From Prevotellaceae bacterium UBA6417 (GTDB lineage Bacteria; Bacteroidota; Bacteroidia; Bacteroidales; Bacteroidaceae): a stretch of 21,203 nt of DNA. Both the position numbers and the translations under genes were made by a program. This document shows, piece by piece, positions 8,923-16,828 of the stretch (position 1 is the stretch's first letter; every line of letters starts with the position of its first letter). The notes below the pieces were generated by a model, which did not search any database, was not told where the DNA came from, and saw only the letters and a list, made by a program, of their open reading frames with translations. Location: the NCBI GenBank assembly GCA_002439755.1, contig DJPH01000038.1, forward strand, positions 1 through 21,203, written 5' to 3'.

Positions 8923-10263
8923 ATGGGAAATCCAAAAGCATTTATGACCATACCGCGCAAAGAAGCCGGTTATCGTCCCATACACGACCGCATACTCGAT
9001 TATGGTGAAGTAGAGCAAACATTAAACTCGAAAGACCGCCAGGAACAAGCCGGGCGTTGCATGAACTGCGGCGTTCCTTTCTGCCACTGGGCTTGCCCCA
9101 CGGGCAGCAAAATACCCGAATGGAACGATGCCTTGTATAAAGGAGATTGGGAATTGGCTTTCAAGCGATTGATACAGACCAACGAATTTCCGGAATTCAC
9201 CGGACGCGTATGTCCCGCCCTATGCGAGAAAAGTTGCGTGCTCAACGAAGTATTGCACGAGCCTACCACCAATCGCGAAAACGAGTGCGCCATCATTGAG
9301 CGCGCCTATATGGAAAACTACATACAGCCATGCCATCCCAAACGCATCGGCAAGCGCGTGGCCGTAATCGGTTCCGGCCCGTCGGGACTGGCCACTGCCA
9401 ACCGGTTGAACCATGCCGGAGTCGAAGTCACCGTATTCGACAAGAACGAAGCCGCCGGAGGCCTGCTGCGCTACGGCATCCCCAACTTCAAGCTCAACAA
9501 AGCCATCATTGACAGGCGCATACAGCTGATGGAAACCGAAGGCGTGCATTTTGAATATGGCAAGGATATCGACGTAAACAAACTGCCTGAAGGATTTGAT
9601 GCCTATGCAATATGCACCGGAACACCCACGGCACGCGACCTCAATGTTCCGGGACGCGAACTGAGGGGAATCTATCTGGCACTCGACTATCTCGGCCAGC
9701 AAAACCGCGTTTTGGCCGGTGCAACCTTTACACCGAGCGAGCGCATCACGGCCAAAGGCAAAAAAGTGCTGGTCATCGGTGGCGGTGACACCGGTTCCGA
9801 CTGTATAGGAACAGCCCATCGTCAGGGAGCCGTTGACGTGACACAAATAGAAATCATGCCAAAGCCTCCGGTAGGCATGAATCCGGCCACACCATGGCCC
9901 TATTGGCCCGTGATTCTCAAGACTACATTTGCCCACGAAGAGGGATGCAACCGCCGTTGGTTGCTCAACACCAACAAATTTATCGGCAAAAACGGCAAAG
10001 TGACCGGCGCAGAAGTTGAAGGCGTCGTTTGGGAGCCCAATCCCGAGGGAGGACGCCCCATCATGAAGCTCGACGGCAAGAAAGAAATCATTGAATGTGA
10101 TCTCGTGCTGCTTGCCATGGGATTCTTGCGCCCGCAGCAGCCGCAATTTGCCGAAAATGTATTCGTTGCCGGCGATGCCGCCAACGGAGCAAGCCTCGTG
10201 GTAAGAGCCATAGCATCCGGACAGCAAGCCTCGAGAGACATTCTTGACTACCTGAGAAAGTAA
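8923..10263 (+). CDS. gltD: Glutamate synthase, small (beta) subunit
   Basis: This 446-residue flavoprotein passes electrons from NAD(P)H through FAD and iron-sulfur clusters to the large subunit. Visible features are two N-terminal Cys clusters, C46-x2-C49-x4-C54-x3-C58 (CMNCGVPFCHWACP) and C97, C101, C105 (VCPALCEKSC). These are the ligand sets of the 4Fe-4S centres. The FAD-binding Rossmann motif GSGPSGL lies near residue 150, the NAD(P)H-binding motif GGGDTGSD near residue 286, and the second FAD motif VAGDAANGASLVVRAI near the C-terminus. Length is slightly under the usual 460-490. The start codon gives MGNPKAFMTI, the usual N-terminus. It is co-transcribed with gltB, and a strong terminator lies 48 bases past its stop codon. 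Confidence 0.97.
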   Translation: MGNPKAFMTIPRKEAGYRPIHDRILDYGEVEQTLNSKDRQEQAGRCMNCGVPFCHWACPTGSKIPEWNDALYKGDWELAFKRLIQTNEFPEFTGRVCPALCEKSCVLNEVLHEPTTNRENECAIIERAYMENYIQPCHPKRIGKRVAVIGSGPSGLATANRLNHAGVEVTVFDKNEAAGGLLRYGIPNFKLNKAIIDRRIQLMETEGVHFEYGKDIDVNKLPEGFDAYAICTGTPTARDLNVPGRELRGIYLALDYLGQQNRVLAGATFTPSERITAKGKKVLVIGGGDTGSDCIGTAHRQGAVDVTQIEIMPKPPVGMNPATPWPYWPVILKTTFAHEEGCNRRWLLNTNKFIGKNGKVTGAEVEGVVWEPNPEGGRPIMKLDGKKEIIECDLVLLAMGFLRPQQPQFAENVFVAGDAANGASLVVRAIASGQQASRDILDYLRK

Positions 10264-10310
10264 TTAAAACAGCCATACCCCAACAAGGCTGCATTCACAA
10301 AAGCATCCGA

Positions 10311-10351
10311 CCCGGATTGCAGGTTGATACACCAACCGCAATCCGGGTTTT
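10311..10351 (+). terminator. Strong intrinsic terminator of gltB-gltD
   Basis: CCCGGATTGC (10311-10320) pairs perfectly with GCAATCCGGG (10338-10347). Inside it, after one bulged A, GGTTG pairs with CAACC around the loop ATACAC. The stem is followed directly by TTTTG. It begins 48 bases after the gltD stop codon. Confidence 0.85.
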
Positions 10352-10408
10352 GTCGTCGATTGCAGCGAAAAGTCAGCATTATAAAGGCGTAGAACAAAAG
10401 AAATATCG

Positions 10409-10416
10409 TACTTTTG
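10409..10416 (+). promoter_or_regulatory. -7 promoter element for the amidase-MCE operon
   Basis: TACTTTTG matches TAnnTTTG and lies after the gltD terminator and before the amidase gene. No clear TTTG is seen at -33. Transcription would start near 10422, about ten bases before the ATG at 10432, so the mRNA would be nearly leaderless. Confidence 0.55.
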
Positions 10417-10431
10417 CAAAAAAAGAATACC

Positions 10432-11793
10432 ATGCGATTTTTTCTGTCAGTCAGCAGACTGCTGTTCATCATAACAACATTCATATTCATCCCCTGCACA
10501 ATCGCCGCCAAAGACTTTGTGCTGGTCATCGACCCAGGCCATGGCGGAAAAGACCCCGGTGCGCTGGGAACCTATTCGAAAGAAAAGAACATCAACCTGA
10601 ATGTCGCCTTGAAAGTAGGCGAACTGGTAAGGCGCAACTGCCCTGACGTAAAAGTAGTCTTCACAAGAAAAACCGATGTCTTCGTACAGTTAGACGACCG
10701 TGCCGAAATAGCCAACAAAGCCAAGGCCGACCTGTTCATTTCCATCCATACCAACGCATTGCCCAAGGGGCGCCAAATCAGCGGCTCCGAGACCTATTCG
10801 CTCGGAATGGCTCGCGCCGGCGAAAATCTCGATGTGGCCAAGCGCGAAAACTCCGTAATCCTTTACGAAAAAGACTACCAGAAACGCTATGCGGGCTTCA
10901 ACCCCAACTCGGCCGAAAGCTATATCATTTTCGATTTCATGCAAGACCAATACATGAAGCAAAGCGCCGAATTGGCCAACTCCATCCAAAAATATTACGC
11001 TCAAGCCGGACGCCCCAACAAAGGAGTGCATCAGGCAGGATTCCTTGTATTGCGCAAAACGTCCATGCCAAGTGTACTGACCGAGCTCGGTTTCATCACC
11101 ACACCACACGACGAACAGTATCTGAACTCAGCCAAAGGCACCGACCAGCTGGCCCGAAGCATCTACAACGGATTCGTAGAATACAAAAACAGGCAGCAGC
11201 GCCACAAATCGCCCATTCTCGACTATGCCGACGACAAGCAGGTTCAACAAGAAGAAGCCGAAAACACACGCGAAGCCGAAGAAACACGTAAGAAAGAACA
11301 GGCATCACAGCAAAAAGCAGACGGGCAAACCGAAAAAGCCGAAGAAAAGCCTGATATACCCGTTATAGAACAGGAAGAACCGCAACCGGCCGAAAAAGAC
11401 AAGCCCGAAGAAGCGACACCCTCCGTTGTAGAAAAAAGTGCAGAGGCAAAGCCCGAAAAACAGACGCAGAAAATTGAAAAAGAAAAGGAGCAAATCAAAA
11501 AGGAAGGGCAGGAAAACAAAACAGAAAGCAAGGAAATCACCTACAAGATACAAATCCTTACCGCGTCGCGCATGCTGCGCAGCGACGCCCAACAATTCAA
11601 AGGACTAAAAGGCGTAGACCATTTCAAAGAAAAGAACGTCTACAAATACACCTATGGTTCAACATCATCGTACAGCAGCATCAGCCAGACGAGAAAAGAA
11701 ATTCTGGAAAAATTTCCCGATTGCTTCATAGTAGCATTCCAAGGAAAAGACCGGATAACAGTACAAGAAGCCCTTCAACTGCAAAAGAAATAA
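10432..11793 (+). CDS. N-acetylmuramoyl-L-alanine amidase (Amidase_3) with C-terminal SPOR-like domain
   Basis: This exported zinc hydrolase cleaves the bond between N-acetylmuramic acid and the L-alanine of the stem peptide. I start it at ATG 10432 (MRFFLSVSRLLFIITTFIFI), giving 453 residues and a clean signal peptide. A longer frame from a TTG at 10414 would begin inside the -7 promoter box. The Amidase_3 fold shows zinc ligands His37 (VIDPGHGGKDPGA), Glu51 (KEKNINLN) and His106 (DLFISIHTNALP), and catalytic Glu218 (VLTELGFI), so it should be active. Residues ~260-365 are a Glu/Lys/Gln-rich low-complexity linker. Residues ~368-453 (ITYKIQILTASRML to the end) resemble a SPOR domain, which binds denuded septal glycan; this points to daughter-cell separation. 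The MCE gene follows after 21 bases. Confidence 0.93.
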   Translation: MRFFLSVSRLLFIITTFIFIPCTIAAKDFVLVIDPGHGGKDPGALGTYSKEKNINLNVALKVGELVRRNCPDVKVVFTRKTDVFVQLDDRAEIANKAKADLFISIHTNALPKGRQISGSETYSLGMARAGENLDVAKRENSVILYEKDYQKRYAGFNPNSAESYIIFDFMQDQYMKQSAELANSIQKYYAQAGRPNKGVHQAGFLVLRKTSMPSVLTELGFITTPHDEQYLNSAKGTDQLARSIYNGFVEYKNRQQRHKSPILDYADDKQVQQEEAENTREAEETRKKEQASQQKADGQTEKAEEKPDIPVIEQEEPQPAEKDKPEEATPSVVEKSAEAKPEKQTQKIEKEKEQIKKEGQENKTESKEITYKIQILTASRMLRSDAQQFKGLKGVDHFKEKNVYKYTYGSTSSYSSISQTRKEILEKFPDCFIVAFQGKDRITVQEALQLQKK

Positions 11794-11814
11794 CCCTCTA
11801 ATACGTAGAAAAAC

Positions 11815-12717
11815 ATGAAACCCATTGCAAAAGAAATAAAAATAGCCTTGGCAGCAATATGTGCCGTAGTGCTCCTGTTTTACGGCATCAACTTTCTGAA
11901 AGGCGTCAACTTGTTCAAGAAGAGCAACATGTATTATGTCGTATTCAACGACATCACCGGCCTGTCGAAAAACAATGCCGTATATGCCGGAGGCTATCCC
12001 ATAGGAACAGTTCACGAAATCAACTACGACTATGACCATCCCGGACATATCGTAGTAGGTGTAGTCATCGACGAACAGATGAAGCTGCCCAAAGGGTCTA
12101 CAGCCGAACTCGTATCGAGTATGCTCGGCACCACCACGATGAACCTCTTGCTTGCACCCTCGACCGACTATCTTCAACCCGGTGACTCCATTAAAGGCGG
12201 CCCACACCTCGGAGCATTGGAAATGGCAAGCGCAATGGTGCCCAAGATAGAGCAAATGCTGCCCAAGCTCGATTCAATCATGGCTTCAATCAACCTGTTG
12301 CTCAGCGATTCCTCAATAATGCGCACACTGCACAACACAGAAGCCCTCACAGCCAACCTGAAACAAGGAACAGGCGACCTGAATAAACTGATTCGCAACG
12401 ACTTGCCATCGCTCATGGCCAAAATGGACCGCATCGGCGACAATGTGGAACAGCTGACCGGACGGCTCAAGGACATTGACTATGCCGCAACCATAGAAAA
12501 CATCAACCGCACCATCAGCGATGCACGGCAATTTACACAAGACCTTAACAAAAAAATCAACTCGAAAGACGGTTCGCTGGGACTGCTTCTCAACGACCGC
12601 ACAATATATGACAATCTGAACAACACGCTGATTTCGTCCGATTCACTCCTGCGCGACCTCAAGGGCCATCCCAAGAGATACGTACATTTCTCCATCTTCG
12701 GAAGAAAAGACAAATAA
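11815..12717 (+). CDS. MCE/MlaD-family lipid-transport protein
   Basis: This 300-residue protein has one N-terminal membrane anchor (about residues 9-27, IKIALAAICAVVLLFYGINF). It is followed by a single MCE (MlaD) domain at about 38-115, with VVFNDITGLSKNNAVYAGGY, the usual start of the fold. The C-terminal half is helical, with Leu/Ile heptads and repeated Asn/Asp-rich turns, like other MlaD proteins. Members hold phospholipids in periplasmic rings and pass them between the inner and outer membranes together with an MlaE permease and an MlaF ATPase, which are not in this window. The 21-base gap to the amidase indicates a shared transcript and a common role in the envelope. The helical tail may instead reach towards peptidoglycan or a partner; this is not visible here. 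Confidence 0.92.
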   Translation: MKPIAKEIKIALAAICAVVLLFYGINFLKGVNLFKKSNMYYVVFNDITGLSKNNAVYAGGYPIGTVHEINYDYDHPGHIVVGVVIDEQMKLPKGSTAELVSSMLGTTTMNLLLAPSTDYLQPGDSIKGGPHLGALEMASAMVPKIEQMLPKLDSIMASINLLLSDSSIMRTLHNTEALTANLKQGTGDLNKLIRNDLPSLMAKMDRIGDNVEQLTGRLKDIDYAATIENINRTISDARQFTQDLNKKINSKDGSLGLLLNDRTIYDNLNNTLISSDSLLRDLKGHPKRYVHFSIFGRKDK

Positions 12718-12786
12718 AAAATCACATCACAAAAGGTTTACACATAACCCGTTGCAAAACAAAATGGATGTGGCGGGCAAAAACTA

Positions 12787-12818
12787 CTTGCATAAGCAAA
12801 AAAAAAGTTGCAATTTTG
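12787..12818 (+). promoter_or_regulatory. Probable dnaA promoter
   Basis: CTTG at 12787-12790 and CAATTTTG at 12811-12818 are separated by 20 bases. Both are one base away from the Bacteroidetes consensus (TTTG and TAnnTTTG). The intervening A tract (GCAAAAAAAAAG) is typical. Transcription would start near 12824, leaving a leader of about 17 bases before the ATG at 12841. Confidence 0.5.
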
Positions 12819-12824
12819 CACGAA

Positions 12825-12838
12825 GTTACATTAGTAAC
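12825..12838 (+). promoter_or_regulatory. Inverted repeat in the short dnaA leader
   Basis: GTTAC-ATTA-GTAAC is a perfect 5-bp inverted repeat ending two bases before the dnaA start codon. With the promoter above, it occupies almost the entire leader. It could be an operator overlapping the transcription start, or a small 5' hairpin. I see no convincing TTATCCACA-type DnaA box in the 122 bases before dnaA. Confidence 0.5.
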
Positions 12839-12840
12839 CC

Positions 12841-14265
12841 ATGATACAAAACACAGAACACAATCCTGAACAACATTGGGCCAAATGCTTGAAATACATC
12901 AAGGACAATATTGATGAACAAGCATTTAACACATGGTTCACACCTGTCAAATTCCAAAGATTCGACGGGAAGGAACTAAGGATTATTGTTCCGTCAAACT
13001 TCTTCTACGAATACCTGGAAGAGCACTACCTGAGCTTGCTGCAAAGTGCCATCGGCAGATATTTCGGAAGCGATGTTCGTCTGCGCTATATCGTCAAAAC
13101 CGACAGCACCAACAACATAACTACCGACATATCCAGTCAGCCCCACTCCACAGCCGTGGAAAGCGTGCCCTGCGAAGGAGCCAACAAAACACCCGACATA
13201 TTCTCGGCCACCCGCCACAATCATGTGGCCGACAGCTTGGATTCGCGCCTGAACCCCAACTATACATTTGAAAACTTCATCGAAGGCGACAGCAACAAAT
13301 TCCCGCGAATGATCGGACTGACCATAGCCGACAAATTTCAGGACTCGTTCAATCCATTCTTCATCTATGGCGCATCGGGCGTGGGAAAGACCCATTTGGC
13401 CAACGCCATCGGGACAAGAATGAAAGAGCTGCACCCCGACAAAAGAGTGCTGTATGTATCGGCACACCTGCTCAGGATACAATACACAGACTCGGTTCAC
13501 GCAAACAAGTTCAACGACTTCATGAACTTTTATCAGTCGATAGACACGCTCATCATCGACGACATTCAGGAATTTGCCGGAAAAAAAGGAACACAAGAAG
13601 CATTCTTCAACATCTTCAACCATTTGCAGCACAACCACCGCCAATTGATAATCACATGCGACCGCCCGCCCGTGCAGCTCGAAGGGATGCAGGAACGGTT
13701 GCTTACACGCTTCAACTGGGGAATCATCGGGGAACTTGAACGCCCCAACGCAAAACTGCGAAAAGACATCCTCGAATATCACATACAAAGCAACGGATTG
13801 CCGTTTCCGAAAAACGTCATCAACTACATAGCCAACAACGTTACAGGCAGCATCCGCGAACTTGAAGGAGTCATCAACTCAATCATGGCCTACTCCGTCA
13901 TCTACAACAGCGATATCGACATGGATTTGGCCACAAAGACCATCGCACGCACGGTAAAGGTCAACAATGACCCCATCTCGACAGACCGGATATTGGAAAA
14001 GGTCTGCAAATTCTATCATATAACCAACAAAGAAGTATTCTCTGCCAGCCGCAAGCACGGAATAGTACAGGCACGTCAGGTCTCCATGTATCTGACACAA
14101 AAGTACACCAACCTTTCATCATCGCAGATAGGCCTGCTGATAGGCAAGCGCGACCACTCGACAGTTCTCCACGCCTGCAACCTGATAGAAAAGCGCATAA
14201 GCGTGGAAAAAAGCTTTCGAGCGGAAGTTGAAAGCATCGAACGCGAAATATTGAAACGCCCCTGA
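12841..14265 (+). CDS. dnaA: Chromosomal replication initiator protein DnaA
   Basis: This 474-residue AAA+ ATPase binds DnaA boxes at the origin and opens the duplex. All four domains are visible. Domain I is ~1-85 (DNIDEQAFNTWFTPVKFQRF). Domain II is a variable linker to ~135. Domain III carries Walker A GASGVGKT (177-184), Walker B LIIDDIQE (237-244) and the sensor region RLLTRFNWG. Domain IV holds the DNA-binding signature SSQIGLLIGKRDHSTVLHA (~427-446). Length is normal. The gene is monocistronic by appearance: it has its own promoter, sits 123 bases after the MCE gene, and is followed by another promoter. No cluster of DnaA boxes or AT-rich unwinding element is evident nearby, so I do not place the origin here. 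Confidence 0.98.
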   Translation: MIQNTEHNPEQHWAKCLKYIKDNIDEQAFNTWFTPVKFQRFDGKELRIIVPSNFFYEYLEEHYLSLLQSAIGRYFGSDVRLRYIVKTDSTNNITTDISSQPHSTAVESVPCEGANKTPDIFSATRHNHVADSLDSRLNPNYTFENFIEGDSNKFPRMIGLTIADKFQDSFNPFFIYGASGVGKTHLANAIGTRMKELHPDKRVLYVSAHLLRIQYTDSVHANKFNDFMNFYQSIDTLIIDDIQEFAGKKGTQEAFFNIFNHLQHNHRQLIITCDRPPVQLEGMQERLLTRFNWGIIGELERPNAKLRKDILEYHIQSNGLPFPKNVINYIANNVTGSIRELEGVINSIMAYSVIYNSDIDMDLATKTIARTVKVNNDPISTDRILEKVCKFYHITNKEVFSASRKHGIVQARQVSMYLTQKYTNLSSSQIGLLIGKRDHSTVLHACNLIEKRISVEKSFRAEVESIEREILKRP

Positions 14266-14311
14266 CATTACTACAGCAAAACAGCCACAGCCCAGGACTT
14301 GTTTTTGTGCC

Positions 14312-14337
14312 GTCACCATGAAAGAAAACATGGCGAC
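14312..14337 (+). repeat. Imperfect hairpin between dnaA and the DUF4494 gene
   Basis: GTCACCATG (14312-14320), loop AAAGAAAA, CATGGCGAC (14329-14337): eight pairs with one A-C mismatch. It could slow or end dnaA transcription, but no T run follows on either strand, so an ordinary intrinsic terminator is not supported. Confidence 0.35.
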
Positions 14338-14362
14338 ACAAGAAAAAGACGCAAAAAAGTAG

Positions 14363-14370
14363 TAGTTTTG
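14363..14370 (+). promoter_or_regulatory. -7 promoter element for the DUF4494-YggS gene run
   Basis: TAGTTTTG matches TAnnTTTG and lies 34 bases before the DUF4494 start codon. No -33 TTTG is visible at 19-21 bases upstream. It may drive the closely spaced genes from 14405 to 20353, because the gaps after it are 17, 50, 23 and 30 bases with no obvious terminator or TAnnTTTG box. Confidence 0.5.
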
Positions 14371-14404
14371 CACTTCAAAATAGAACGAAAATAAGAATCA
14401 CATT

Positions 14405-14851
14405 ATGTACACTTGGTTTGAATGCAAAGTAAAATACGATAAGACCATGGAAAACGGCCTTCAGAAAAAAGTTACGGAACCCTATTTGGTAGACGCCATC
14501 AACTTTACCGAAGCCGAAAAACGCATGAACGAAGAAATGGCACCTTTCATAAGAGGCGATTTTCAAGTAGACGACATCAAACGCGTCAAAATTGCCGAGC
14601 TCTTTGAAAGCAGCAAGGAAGAAGACGACAAATGGTACAAATGCAAGTTGAGCTTCATAGTAATCGATGAAAAAAGCGGCAAAGAAAAAAAAGCCGTCAA
14701 TTTGGTTTTAGTCAAGGCCATCAACATAAAAACCGCCCTGCAACACCTGGAAGAAGGAATGAAAACCACACAGATAGACTACGAAGTGACATCGATTATC
14801 GAAACACCCATATTGGACGTATTCCACTACCAGGAACCCGACAAGGCTTAA
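14405..14851 (+). CDS. DUF4494 protein, Bacteroidetes-specific
   Basis: The 148-residue protein opens with MYTWFECKVKYDKTMENGLQ and continues KKVTEPYLVDAINFTEAEKR, the characteristic beginning of DUF4494, a small soluble Bacteroidetes family of unknown function. No signal peptide or membrane segment is present. The composition is charged (many Glu and Lys), with alternating beta strands and helices. The YggS-family gene follows 17 bases after the stop, a pairing I recall from other Bacteroidales, which suggests a link to PLP or amino-acid metabolism. The family assignment rests on strong motif recall. No catalytic residues can be named. Confidence 0.9.
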   Translation: MYTWFECKVKYDKTMENGLQKKVTEPYLVDAINFTEAEKRMNEEMAPFIRGDFQVDDIKRVKIAELFESSKEEDDKWYKCKLSFIVIDEKSGKEKKAVNLVLVKAINIKTALQHLEEGMKTTQIDYEVTSIIETPILDVFHYQEPDKA

Positions 14852-14868
14852 CAAGAAGGGAAATAACC

Positions 14869-15555
14869 ATGAGCATTGCCGACAAACTGCAAGCCGTAAA
14901 AGAAGAACTGCCGCAAGGCGTCAGGCTGATAGCAGTATCCAAATATCATCCCGAAGAAGAAGTGATGGAAGCCTACAAGGCCGAACAAAGAGACTTCGGT
15001 GAAAACATAGCGCAAGAGCTGAGACGCAAACACGAAAACCTGCCCGAAGACATCCGGTGGCACTTCATCGGACACTTGCAAAAAAACAAGATTAAATATA
15101 TCGCGCCCTACGTCAGCCTGATCCACTCTGTCGACAGCTTTGAGCTGCTTTCGGAAATCAATCATCACGCCATAAAAGCCGCACGCACCATACCCTGTCT
15201 GCTGCAAATCCATGTAGCCAAAGAAGAAACGAAATTCGGTTTCAGCTTTGACGAATGCCTTCAAATGCTCGACGAACAACAATGGACACAACTCGGAAAC
15301 ATCTGCATCTCTGGACTGATGTGCATGGCATCCAACGTACCCGATGAAAAACAGATACACGAAGAATTCGGAAGCGTCAACAGATTTTTCGAACGGCTCA
15401 AAAGCGAATACTTTAAAGATAATGAACAATTTTCATGCCGTTCATGGGGCATGAGCAGCGATTACAAAATAGCTATCGAAGAGGGCAGCAACATGGTACG
15501 CGTAGGAACACGCATCTTCGGCCCGCGCCCCTATCCGACCATTAAGCAAACCTGA
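14869..15555 (+). CDS. yggS: YggS-family pyridoxal phosphate homeostasis protein
   Basis: The 228-residue protein has the single-domain alanine-racemase-like TIM barrel of the YggS/PLPBP family, which binds PLP and buffers its free level without known enzyme activity. Lys25 in IAVSKYHP is the PLP lysine. Other family motifs are FGENIAQEL, WHFIGHLQKNK, SVDSFELLSEI, the phosphate-binding MSSDYKIAIEEGSNMVRVG and the terminal TRIFGPR. Length is normal (about 220-235). It sits between the DUF4494 gene and a PLP-dependent aminotransferase, a fitting context for a PLP-balancing protein. Confidence 0.95.
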   Translation: MSIADKLQAVKEELPQGVRLIAVSKYHPEEEVMEAYKAEQRDFGENIAQELRRKHENLPEDIRWHFIGHLQKNKIKYIAPYVSLIHSVDSFELLSEINHHAIKAARTIPCLLQIHVAKEETKFGFSFDECLQMLDEQQWTQLGNICISGLMCMASNVPDEKQIHEEFGSVNRFFERLKSEYFKDNEQFSCRSWGMSSDYKIAIEEGSNMVRVGTRIFGPRPYPTIKQT

Positions 15556-15605
15556 AAATCCATTAAGGAAGAAAGCAACCTATATATTCACCAAACATAA
15601 ATATC

Positions 15606-16805
15606 ATGCCACAGATTTCACAACGAGGCACGAACATGCCACAATCACCGATTCGCAAACTTGCACCTCTGGCAGCGCGAGCGGCGGAACGCGGCATACA
15701 TATTTATCATTTAAATATAGGACAACCGGATTTGCCGACACCGACCGTTGCACTCGATGCTATCAGAAACTTTAAGCGTACCGTGCTGGAATATACTCCC
15801 AGCCAAGGCTTTCTCAGCTACAGAAGAAAGCTTGTAGACTTCTATGCCCACTACAACATCCACACTACACCGGAGGATATCATCATTACCAGCGGAGGAT
15901 CGGAAGCCGTGCTCTTCGCTTTCATGTCTACACTGAACCCGGGCGACGAGATTCTGATTACAGAACCTTTCTATGCCAACTATCTTGCTTTTGCCATATC
16001 GGCCGGCGCCGTCATCAAGCCTATTTCAACCACCATCAACGAAGGCTTTTGCCTGCCCAAGGTAGAAGAAATGGAAAAACTCATTACTCCGCGCACAAGA
16101 GCCATTATGATTTGTAACCCCAACAATCCTACCGGCTACTTGTATACAAGGAGAGAAATGAATCAGATACGCGACCTTGTCAAGAAGTACGACCTTTATC
16201 TGTTCTCCGACGAAGTATATCGTGACTTCATCTATACAGGTTCACCCTATATATCGGCCATGCATCTGGAAGGCATTGAGCAAAACGTCGTTCTCATTGA
16301 TTCCGTTTCAAAACGCTACAGTGAATGCGGAATACGCATCGGTGCCTTGATAACAAAGAATGAGCAAGTGAGACAGACCGTCATGAAATTCTGTCAGGCG
16401 CGCCTCAGTCCGCCGCTCATAGGCCAGATAGCTGCCGAAGCATCCCTGCAATCAGGCGAAGACTACCTGCGCGATGTTTATGATGAGTACGTAGAACGGC
16501 GCAAATTCCTTATCGACAGCATTAATCGCATTCCCGGTGTTTATTCGCCCATTCCGATGGGAGCTTTCTACACGGTGGCGCAACTTCCCGTTGATGACAG
16601 TGAAAAATTCTGCGCATGGTGTCTCACCGACTTCAGCTACGAAAACCAAACCATCATGATGGCACCTGCATCGGGATTTTACATGACTCCCGGCATGGGA
16701 CATAACGAAGTACGTTTGGCCTATGTCTTGAAAAAGGATGACTTGGCACAAGCCGTCAATGTGCTGGCACGAGCTCTGGAAGCCTATCCCGGAAAAACCA
16801 TCTGA
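15606..16805 (+). CDS. Class I/II pyridoxal-phosphate-dependent aminotransferase
   Basis: This 399-residue fold-type I aminotransferase is of the aspartate/aromatic group. Motifs in order are LNIGQPDLPTP (substrate region), EYTPSQGFLSYR, ITSGGSEAVLFAF (PLP phosphate), CNPNNPTGY (Asn contacting PLP), LFSDEVYRDF (Asp to the pyridine nitrogen), Lys236 in SVSKRYSECGIRIG (Schiff base) and the C-terminal Arg in GHNEVRLAYV (substrate carboxylate). The start MPQISQRGTNMPQSPIRKLA matches the usual N-terminus of bacteroidal members, so the first ATG is kept over the one at 15636. The exact amino-acid substrate cannot be read from the sequence. It sits 50 bases after yggS without a clear promoter, so it is probably in the same transcript. 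Confidence 0.93.
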   Translation: MPQISQRGTNMPQSPIRKLAPLAARAAERGIHIYHLNIGQPDLPTPTVALDAIRNFKRTVLEYTPSQGFLSYRRKLVDFYAHYNIHTTPEDIIITSGGSEAVLFAFMSTLNPGDEILITEPFYANYLAFAISAGAVIKPISTTINEGFCLPKVEEMEKLITPRTRAIMICNPNNPTGYLYTRREMNQIRDLVKKYDLYLFSDEVYRDFIYTGSPYISAMHLEGIEQNVVLIDSVSKRYSECGIRIGALITKNEQVRQTVMKFCQARLSPPLIGQIAAEASLQSGEDYLRDVYDEYVERRKFLIDSINRIPGVYSPIPMGAFYTVAQLPVDDSEKFCAWCLTDFSYENQTIMMAPASGFYMTPGMGHNEVRLAYVLKKDDLAQAVNVLARALEAYPGKTI

Positions 16806-16828
16806 CAAGAACCATCCGACATTTCCCT

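Noticed and set aside
9220..10227. Long minus-strand open frame opposite gltD (335 codons), and similar ones opposite the MCE gene, dnaA and yggS
   Set aside because: They lie antisense to genes with complete family motifs, have odd compositions (rich in Cys, His, Phe, Val) and resemble no protein. They arise because the codon usage of the sense genes leaves the opposite frame open.
12718..12840. Chromosomal origin next to dnaA
   Set aside because: No cluster of TTATCCACA-like boxes was found. One weak resemblance near TTTACACATAAC has too many mismatches, and in Bacteroidales dnaA is often not beside the origin.
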